Shown piece by piece: positions 58,256 to 64,000 of a stretch of 64,000 bases of DNA. The translations under genes and the position numbers were made by a program. The DNA is from Catalinimonas niigatensis (GTDB taxonomy: Bacteria; Bacteroidota; Bacteroidia; Cytophagales; Cyclobacteriaceae): contig NZ_CP119422.1 in NCBI RefSeq assembly GCF_030506285.1, positions 4,575,501 through 4,639,500 on the forward strand, in the 5' to 3' direction. Below the pieces are notes generated by a model, which ran no database searches, had not been told where the DNA came from, and saw only the letters and a program-made list of their open reading frames with translations. Every line of letters starts with the position of its first letter. The stretch's first letter is position 1.

Positions 58256-58579
58256 TTAAGCAGTTATTTTATATACTTTCCCTTTTTTAAAAGAAGATAT
58301 ATCTCGATAAAAAATCTTTAAGAGAGGTTGAAACTCTTCAATCTTATTTCTGCTGACGTTAAACACCACTACTGCAATTGGAAACTGTTTTACATTTTGT
58401 TGGTGCTGCATATTTTTATCTATTGTCAATAGAATGTCAAAATTTTCATTTGCTGCTTTTGTAAGAAGATTACCATTCTTAAGCCCACTCCAGCCCATCT
58501 CGGTTACAGTAAATACCTGACTACCAGCCAAAGCAAATTTCAGTTTTTTGGTCACACACTCATCCAATAGAATTTTCAT
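58256..58579 (-). CDS. DUF5615 PIN-like toxin
   Basis: 107 residues. PIN-like start MKILLDECVTKKLKFAL with Asp, KNGNLLTKAANENFDILLTI with another acidic site, and a conserved middle DKNMQHQQNV. DUF5615 proteins are PIN-like RNase candidates, usually paired with DUF433. Overlaps the DUF433 gene by 4 bp. Family known; activity not shown. Confidence 0.85.
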   Translation of the reverse strand: MKILLDECVTKKLKFALAGSQVFTVTEMGWSGLKNGNLLTKAANENFDILLTIDKNMQHQQNVKQFPIAVVVFNVSRNKIEEFQPLLKIFYRDISSFKKGKVYKITA

Positions 58580-58806
58580 TCAACAATATTTTCACTCAGA
58601 ATTTCGGATGAACTTGTAATCATTTTTTGGGATAATTCCAGTAATCTCAAAACTTGCTGTTTTTGAACAGAAGGAAAATCATTCAAAAACTCCTGAATGC
58701 TTTCACCAGTTTCCAAATAATCAAAGAGTGATTTAATAGGTACTCTTGTCCCGTTAAAAACTGGTGTTCCCCCCATAATCTCTCTGTCAATGTTAATCAC
58801 CTTCAT
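58576..58806 (-). CDS. DUF433 antitoxin-like protein
   Basis: 76 residues with the DUF433 core IMGGTPVFNGTRVPIKSLFD and helix-turn-helix-like EFLNDFPSVQKQQVLRLLEL. Probable antitoxin to the DUF5615 toxin; overlap ATGA. First gene of the run into the NtrC-type gene. Confidence 0.88.
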   Translation of the reverse strand: MKVINIDREIMGGTPVFNGTRVPIKSLFDYLETGESIQEFLNDFPSVQKQQVLRLLELSQKMITSSSEILSENIVE

Positions 58807-59089
58807 TTCCTGCTTATTTAGATGTTTCTTATAGATGTTTCTTTAAAGCTAATAAAAAGCTTCCATATAAAATAGATTGCACGCCTGTGCTAATAGCGGA
58901 CAATATACTGTCACGAAAATGATACACTCTATTCAATGTGCAGAGAATAATCAACAATTAACTTATTGAAATTCAGTGATTTGTATAAAGTAAGCTCTTT
59001 TGGTGGGAAAGTTGGAGTAGGAGAAAATAAGCAGTGTACTATAAAAAACATTGCATATTACTTATTGCCCATTGTTCATTGCTAAAGAT

Positions 59090-61477
59090 ATGATGTACAA
59101 AACCTCTCTGCGTAACCTCTGGAAAAATAAGAGCCACACCCTGATCAATGTGCTGGGCCTTTCACTGGGCATCACCTGTAGCATTGTATTGTTCCTGCTG
59201 ATCCGTTTCTGGCTGAGCTTTGATACTTTTCATAGCAAGGGAGACCGTATCTACCGATTGGTGCGGGAAACCATCTACCAGGGAAATACTGACCATACGC
59301 CGGGTTCACAGGTGCCTGTACCGGACGCGCTACGTACGGACTTTCCTGAACTGGAAGAAGTGGTTTTTATGTCTTACCTGATGGAAGGACTGGTGACAGT
59401 ATATACAGAAGAGGGACAACCCCAAAATTTCCAGGAAACAGAAGGACTAGTATACGCAGATCGTAATTTTTTCAAAGTCTTTGACCGTCCTCTCTTGCAG
59501 GGCGATCCTGATCAGGTATTGAATGCACCCAATCAGGTAGTGATTGATGAGGAACTGGCAGAAAAATATTTTGGCAAAGACTGGCAGGAGCAGGCTATCG
59601 TAGGAAAAGTCATTAGTCTGAATAAGGATACCGAACTCAAAATTACAGGCATTGCAGAGGCCAAACCAGAGAATACAGATTTTCCTTTTACCATGATGAT
59701 TTCCTATGCTACTGTGGAAAAAGAGAAGGAGGAAGAAGGTGGCTGGAACAGCATTAGCAGTGATGATCAGGTATATGTTTTATTGCCAGAAGACCTTAAA
59801 GTTGAGTCCATAGAGGCGAGATTACCCGATTTTGTTGAAAAGTACGAGGAAGTGATGGAGGGTCAGCAAGTTCACCTTTCCTTACAGCCCCTGTCCGAGA
59901 TGCATTTTGATACCCGTTATGCCACTTACAGTTTCAATACCATTCCCCGTTATGTCATCATTTCGTTGGGTGCTGTCGCGCTTTTCATGCTGCTCATTGC
60001 CTGCATCAATTTTGTAAACCTGGCTACTGCCATCGCTACCAAACGGGCTAAAGAAGTAGGTATCCGCAAAGCGCTGGGGAGTTCACGTGCTCAGCTTGCC
60101 CGCATCTTTATGACAGAGGCGGGTCTGATCACTCTTTTTTCTTTGCTCGTTGCTTTAGGCGCAGCAGAACTGTTACTGATCAGGATGAATGATTATCTGG
60201 AAATGGAGCTGCAACTGAACCTGGGAGATCCTTATTTACTCCTTTTTCTGCTGCTTACACTGCTGAGTGTAAGTCTGCTGGCGGGCAGCTATCCTACCTG
60301 GGTGCTTACACGCTTTGAACCTACGCAGGTGCTCAAATCCAGCATGAATACCAAAATGACCAAAGGCTTCAATCTGCGACGTGGCTTGGTGGTCTTTCAG
60401 TTTGTCATCGCACAAGCTTTCATCATTGGTACGCTGGTACTCATCAGCCAGACGCAATACATACAAAATGCAGATTTAGGATTTAAACACAAGGGAGTCG
60501 TATCAGTAGCGGTGCCCGGAGAAGACAAACAGGTTAAAAAGACGCTCAAGCAGGAACTGCTGCGTCTGCCTTCAGTTGAGAAAGTGACTTTGGCTTTCAG
60601 TTCACCCTCTTCAGGTTCGGTATCGGTGACTTCCTTCACCATAGATGGAAATCCCGATACCTACCATACGCAACTGAAGTATGTGGACAAAGATTACATA
60701 GATGTATACGCGTTAAAATTACTGGCAGGTACAGGCCTGAGTGAGGTAGATACAATGAGTCGTCTGGTGGTCAACGAAAGTTTTTTGTCCAAAGTAGGCA
60801 TTGTTTCTCCTGAAGAGGCCATCGGTCGACAGGTGAGCATCGGGGGCAAAATGCTGCCCATTGTAGGTGTGGTCAAAGATTTTCATACCGTGTCGCTGAG
60901 GCAGGAGATAGGTCCTGCCGTATTGGTGGATCTGGATAATTATCGTAAGGCAGACATCCTGCTGAGCAGCAGCAGCCTGAGCCAGTCTATACAAGAGATT
61001 GAGGCCAGATGGAAAGATGTATATCCTGAATATACTTTTGACTACCAGTTTATAGATGAAGAAATTGCAGGCTTCTATGAAGGGGAACAGAAGATGACGA
61101 CTATCTTAGGTATCGCTGCCATGATTGTCATCTTTATTGGCTGCTTAGGTTTGTACGGACTGGTCACTTATATGGCAGAGCAAAAAGCCAAAGAGGTAAG
61201 TGTGCGCAAAGTGTTAGGAGCCTCGGTAGCCAGTATTGTACGCTTGTTTTCGGTAGAATTTATCAGGCTGATCGTTATTGCTTTTGCTGTGGCCGCTCCC
61301 ATTGCATATTTTCTGATGAATGCCTGGTTACAAAACTTTGAATACAAAACCAAGCTGGGAATCGGTCTGTTTGCCGGAGGTATATTAATTACCTTGCTGA
61401 TTGCCCTGCTTACCATCGGTTATCGCTCCATGCAGGCTGCACGTATTAACCCTGCACAGGCACTGAGGAATGATTGA
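59090..61477 (+). CDS. FtsX/MacB-type ABC transporter permease
   Basis: 796 residues, starting at tandem ATGs at 59090 and 59093; an upstream in-frame TTG lacks a ribosome site. First TM at about 20-40 (INVLGLSLGITCSIVLFLLI), then a large MacB-like periplasmic domain, an FtsX core (ATKRAKEVGIRKALGSSRAQ), a second MacB domain and the C-terminal FtsX core (EQKAKEVSVRKVLGASVASI). The two KEVG/KEVS-VRK signatures are typical of these double permeases. They move lipoproteins or toxins out of the membrane with an ATPase partner, not in view. Likely under the NtrC-like regulator. Confidence 0.92.
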   Translation: MMYKTSLRNLWKNKSHTLINVLGLSLGITCSIVLFLLIRFWLSFDTFHSKGDRIYRLVRETIYQGNTDHTPGSQVPVPDALRTDFPELEEVVFMSYLMEGLVTVYTEEGQPQNFQETEGLVYADRNFFKVFDRPLLQGDPDQVLNAPNQVVIDEELAEKYFGKDWQEQAIVGKVISLNKDTELKITGIAEAKPENTDFPFTMMISYATVEKEKEEEGGWNSISSDDQVYVLLPEDLKVESIEARLPDFVEKYEEVMEGQQVHLSLQPLSEMHFDTRYATYSFNTIPRYVIISLGAVALFMLLIACINFVNLATAIATKRAKEVGIRKALGSSRAQLARIFMTEAGLITLFSLLVALGAAELLLIRMNDYLEMELQLNLGDPYLLLFLLLTLLSVSLLAGSYPTWVLTRFEPTQVLKSSMNTKMTKGFNLRRGLVVFQFVIAQAFIIGTLVLISQTQYIQNADLGFKHKGVVSVAVPGEDKQVKKTLKQELLRLPSVEKVTLAFSSPSSGSVSVTSFTIDGNPDTYHTQLKYVDKDYIDVYALKLLAGTGLSEVDTMSRLVVNESFLSKVGIVSPEEAIGRQVSIGGKMLPIVGVVKDFHTVSLRQEIGPAVLVDLDNYRKADILLSSSSLSQSIQEIEARWKDVYPEYTFDYQFIDEEIAGFYEGEQKMTTILGIAAMIVIFIGCLGLYGLVTYMAEQKAKEVSVRKVLGASVASIVRLFSVEFIRLIVIAFAVAAPIAYFLMNAWLQNFEYKTKLGIGLFAGGILITLLIALLTIGYRSMQAARINPAQALRND

Positions 61478-61527
61478 TGGACAATGTACAGACAACAATG
61501 AACAAGGAGTAAAAGCTAACAATCCTT

Positions 61528-61551
61528 CCCGCAATTTGCGGGATTTTTTTT
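61528..61551 (+). terminator. rho-independent terminator
   Basis: CCCGCA (61528-61533) / TGCGGG with a 3-nt loop, then A and eight T. It ends the permease gene. Confidence 0.85.
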
Positions 61552-61642
61552 GTCACAAGTAAAGTGTTGTCATCGCTTTTAGGTCAGCCAGAGGAATTAT
61601 TTTAAATTGAATACACATACAGTAACCCAAAGTTTGAGAAAC

Positions 61643-62794
61643 ATGAGAAAGCTCCTTTACCCTTTGCTGGCCTTTAGCCTGGCGTGGCTGATAGCTCTTC
61701 CACAAGTGATTGCCCAGTCAGTCACACTTCCTCCCAGCGGTGATAACCAGAAAAGTATCGTGACCCAATACATTGGTTCCCTGGCCCATGTCACCCTACA
61801 ATACAATAGTCCCAACGTGACTGCTCCTGACGGAGAAGATCGTAGGGGTAAAATCTGGGGAACTGAAGTGGCGCACTATGGACTGATCAATTTAGGATTC
61901 GGTACTGCGGAGGCGGCTCCCTGGCGGGCTGGTGCCAATGAAAATACGACCATCACTTTCTCTGACGACATGGAGGTGGAAGGAAAAAGCATTCCTGCCG
62001 GTACTTACGGTCTGCATATGATCGTAGAAGAAAACCAGCCCTGGGTACTGATCCTTTCCAAAAACGCATCTGCCTGGGGAAGCTACTTCTATGATGAAAG
62101 AGAAGATGCCCTGCGGGTAGAAGTGAAACCCGAAGCATCTGAATTTCACGAATGGCTGACCTACGAGTTTGTAGACCGTCAGCCTGAGCAGACTACCGTA
62201 GCTATGATGTGGGAAAATGTAAAAGTTCCTTTTACAGTAAGCGTTCCCGATGTCAAAAAGCTGTACGTAGACAATATGCGCAAAGAGCTTCAGTCGTCAG
62301 GTGGTTTTAGCTGGCAGGGCTGGAACCAGGCGGCCACGTATTGCCTGATGAATGATACAAATCTGGAAGAAGCGCTGACCTGGGCAGATAATGCGGTGAG
62401 TATGCCTTATATTGGTCAGGAGAATTTTACCACGCTACAAACCAAAGCGAGTATTCTCAGTAAGCTTGATCGTACTGCTGAAGCGGATCAGATCATGATG
62501 CAGGCCATCAATCATGCTACGGCTACGCCGCTTCAGATTCATGCGTATGGTAGGCAGTTGATCAGCCAGGGAGAGACAGAAAAAGCGCTGGAGATTTTTC
62601 AGTTGAATGCCAAAAAATATCCTGACACCTGGCCGGTCAATGTAGGCCTGGCCCGTGGCTACTCAGCTACCGGAGATTATAAAAAAGCGATCAAGCATGC
62701 AAAAATGGCTGCTCAAGAAGCTCCCGACCAGTTGAATAAGGACAGCATGCAGGCAGCGGTAGAAACTTTGCAGAAGGGAGAAGATTTTAATTAA
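61643..62794 (+). CDS. DUF2911 protein with TPR tail
   Basis: 383 residues from the ATG at 61643 with signal peptide (LLYPLLAFSLAWLIALPQVIAQ). DUF2911 beta domain at about 30-170 (VTLQYNSPNVTAPDGEDRRG, GANENTTITFSDDMEVEGK, GTYGLHMIVEENQPWVLIL). The last 150 residues form TPR helices (ALTWADNAVSMPYIG, AYGRQLISQGETEKALEIF, GLARGYSATGDYKKAIKHA). Abundant in Bacteroidota, function unknown, envelope location. Ends with a weak hairpin. Confidence 0.88.
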   Translation: MRKLLYPLLAFSLAWLIALPQVIAQSVTLPPSGDNQKSIVTQYIGSLAHVTLQYNSPNVTAPDGEDRRGKIWGTEVAHYGLINLGFGTAEAAPWRAGANENTTITFSDDMEVEGKSIPAGTYGLHMIVEENQPWVLILSKNASAWGSYFYDEREDALRVEVKPEASEFHEWLTYEFVDRQPEQTTVAMMWENVKVPFTVSVPDVKKLYVDNMRKELQSSGGFSWQGWNQAATYCLMNDTNLEEALTWADNAVSMPYIGQENFTTLQTKASILSKLDRTAEADQIMMQAINHATATPLQIHAYGRQLISQGETEKALEIFQLNAKKYPDTWPVNVGLARGYSATGDYKKAIKHAKMAAQEAPDQLNKDSMQAAVETLQKGEDFN

Positions 62795-62800
62795 TCGTTA

Positions 62801-62820
62801 AAGGTGCTCAAGGGCGCCTT
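62801..62820 (+). terminator. weak terminator candidate
   Basis: AAGGTGC/GCGCCTT arms with one G-T pair followed by TCTG; no long T run. Confidence 0.35.
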
Positions 62821-62855
62821 TCTGTTATGACTCTACTATATTTATTCCAAAATAT

Positions 62856-63440
62856 TTATCGTTCCAGCCCTAAAAATGAGACTGATTTGTTTTTAGCAAT
62901 CAGTATAGATACGATGATGATATATAGAGCATTTAGCACGTACACCAGAAGAATTCCCGCCAGTTGTGCCATCATAATTTTAGAATTTGTACTCATATTC
63001 ATATCGTCAGGTAAAAACGGGGGAAATAATAAGAATACATAAGAGAGAAAGATGAGCATAGTCCATCCGGCCTGAATGAATATCTGCCTCTTTCCGAATC
63101 GACTTGCACCTTCTACTTTATCTTTGTATATGATCCAGATGATGAGGGGAAGGATGATATTCCCAAGCGGCAACAAAAAGTAAGACAGTGCAGACAAATT
63201 GATCAGGTGGAGAATGGAACGGTCATGTTTCTTGGTAAAATCCATCAGGTCTTCAATCGCCATATCCAATGCATTGGCTAAGGCAATCAAGGTATGTCCC
63301 CGGGGTTCGGTGTGTCCGCCTTCAATTCTTTGCAGTGTACGAATGCTTACTCTGGCACTATCAGCGAGATACTCCTGGGAGTAGCCTTTTTGTAATCTTC
63401 TCTGGCGAATCCTTTCGGATAAAATAGGTTTACTTTCCAT
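62856..63440 (-). CDS. XRE-family HTH regulator with membrane domain
   Basis: 194 residues. N-terminal XRE helix-turn-helix (RQRRLQKGYSQEYLADSARV, RTLQRIEGGHTEPRGHTLIA, MAIEDLMDF). From residue 75 three TM spans (LSALSYFLLPLGNIILPLII, AGWTMLIFLSYVFLLFPPF, LAGILLVYVLNALYIIIVSI) like DUF4870 proteins. Such membrane-anchored regulators control small envelope regulons. Convergent with the DUF2911 gene. Confidence 0.9.
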   Translation of the reverse strand: MESKPILSERIRQRRLQKGYSQEYLADSARVSIRTLQRIEGGHTEPRGHTLIALANALDMAIEDLMDFTKKHDRSILHLINLSALSYFLLPLGNIILPLIIWIIYKDKVEGASRFGKRQIFIQAGWTMLIFLSYVFLLFPPFLPDDMNMSTNSKIMMAQLAGILLVYVLNALYIIIVSILIAKNKSVSFLGLER

Positions 63441-63797
63441 TGTATTTTGTTTTTACCAAAGCTAACAGATGCACCACCTTTTCCTTGTGTCAGCCCTACG
63501 TCATTCTTATGACATTCGTGTCAAAATAGCATTTTGGGCTAATACATCAGTCTTTTCAACTGCTATTTTTCTTCCAATGGATAACAGCCCTTTTTCCCTA
63601 TGGCTTGTTTCCGACCAGCCACCTTCTTTTACACAAAAGAACGATGCTCTTTTCCCTTAAATCATAAAAAAAGATCCTCTATTTCCCGTCTGTCCTGGGT
63701 AGATTGCTATTCATGTATTACGCAAGCTTAGCCTGTATCCTGTACCTCTACGATTTTTTTTGTTATACTTACGCCCTGTTAACAATCACTGAATGAT
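63441..63797. other. divergent intergenic region
   Basis: 357 bp between the XRE gene and the kinase. Short + frames show no family match. No sure promoter box was found. Confidence 0.4.
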
Positions 63798-64000
63798 ATG
63801 GAAATTTTAGGTCTGGATGTAGGCGGCTCAGGAATAAAAGGAGCTATTGTAGATACTGACAAAGGTGAACTGGTATCTGAAAGGTATCGGCTGGACACTC
63901 CCCAACCCTCAAAACCGGTGCGGGTGGCCAAAACGGTAAGTAAAATAGTGGACCATTTTGCGTGGAAAGGTATCGTAGGGTGCAGTTTTCCGGCAGTGAT
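63798..64000 (+). CDS. ppgK: polyphosphate glucokinase, ROK family (3' end outside window)
   Basis: The frame from ATG at 63798 runs off the window. The start MEILGLDVGGSGIKGAIVD is the ROK phosphate-binding loop in the form typical of polyphosphate glucokinases. The next ~50 residues (GELVSERYRLDTPQPSKPV, WKGIVGCSFPAV) agree. It phosphorylates glucose with polyphosphate or ATP. Call is good for a fragment. Confidence 0.82.
   Translation, partial: MEILGLDVGGSGIKGAIVDTDKGELVSERYRLDTPQPSKPVRVAKTVSKIVDHFAWKGIVGCSFPAV

Noticed and set aside
58876-58895. sigma-54-like sequence TTGCACGCCTGTGCT
   Set aside because: The -24 part lacks GG and the spacing to the -12 GC is one base short, so it is not a credible sigma-54 promoter.

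Overview
The window reads as chromosome of a member of the Bacteroidota, probably a free-living, possibly marine, Cytophagales-type bacterium; the genus cannot be told. The evidence is a SusC/SusD pair, promoter boxes close to the Bacteroidota TAnnTTTG consensus, lipoprotein signal peptides, DUF5686, DUF2911 and FtsX-type permease families, and AT-rich intergenic DNA. About 47 protein genes are supported. No rRNA, tRNA or CRISPR array was seen.

Layout. (A) 1-7845: the end of a lipid or aryl-polyene/flexirubin-like biosynthetic cluster on the + strand. It holds an acyltransferase-methyltransferase fusion (cut by the window edge), a phytoene-desaturase-like flavoenzyme, a YdcF-like lipoprotein, a C45-type Ntn hydrolase, a holo-ACP synthase and a PaaK-like adenylating ligase. 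Most neighbours overlap by a few bases. (B) 7968-11310: a small secreted protein and a DUF5686 outer-membrane protein, followed by a decayed IS1-family element. (C) 12212-38665: a large polysaccharide utilisation locus, almost all on the minus strand. It holds SusC, SusD, an aldo/keto reductase, a GH95, a ThuA protein, two GH43, a PQQ dehydrogenase with cytochrome c, a double-cupin protein, four CE1-type esterase proteins carrying five catalytic modules, and a GH10 xylanase. One + strand gene inside it encodes a cupin-cupin-SMP-30 fusion. A LacI regulator (39443) diverges from SusC, with a CAAACGTTTG palindrome 80 bp before it.

(D) 40451-48011: a degraded stretch with an IS630-like fragment carrying GC-rich repeats, an AraC/NmrA/DUF5367 operon, an orphan histidine kinase, a short sialidase-like gene and a serine hydrolase. 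(E) 48012-55356: an Ig-like lipoprotein, a FucP-type sugar symporter, an aldo/keto reductase, a ceramidase-like enzyme, a PhnZ-like HD oxygenase and a secreted TIM-barrel protein. (F) 55371-64000: an NtrY/NtrC-type two-component pair with a four-hairpin palindromic element between its genes and a DUF433/DUF5615 toxin-antitoxin-like pair just upstream, then an FtsX/MacB permease, a DUF2911-TPR protein, an XRE membrane regulator and the start of a polyphosphate glucokinase.

How they work together (inference): the locus in C looks built for decorated arabinoxylan or glucuronoxylan. Esterases remove acyl or feruloyl groups, GH10 cuts the backbone, GH43 enzymes remove xylose or arabinose, and GH95 removes fucose or galactose. 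The PQQ dehydrogenase and SMP-30 lactonase suggest that part of the released sugar is oxidised outside the cytoplasm to aldonic acids. The aldo/keto reductase, the remains of a zinc alcohol dehydrogenase and the FucP-type symporter point to an L-fucose branch that has been partly lost.
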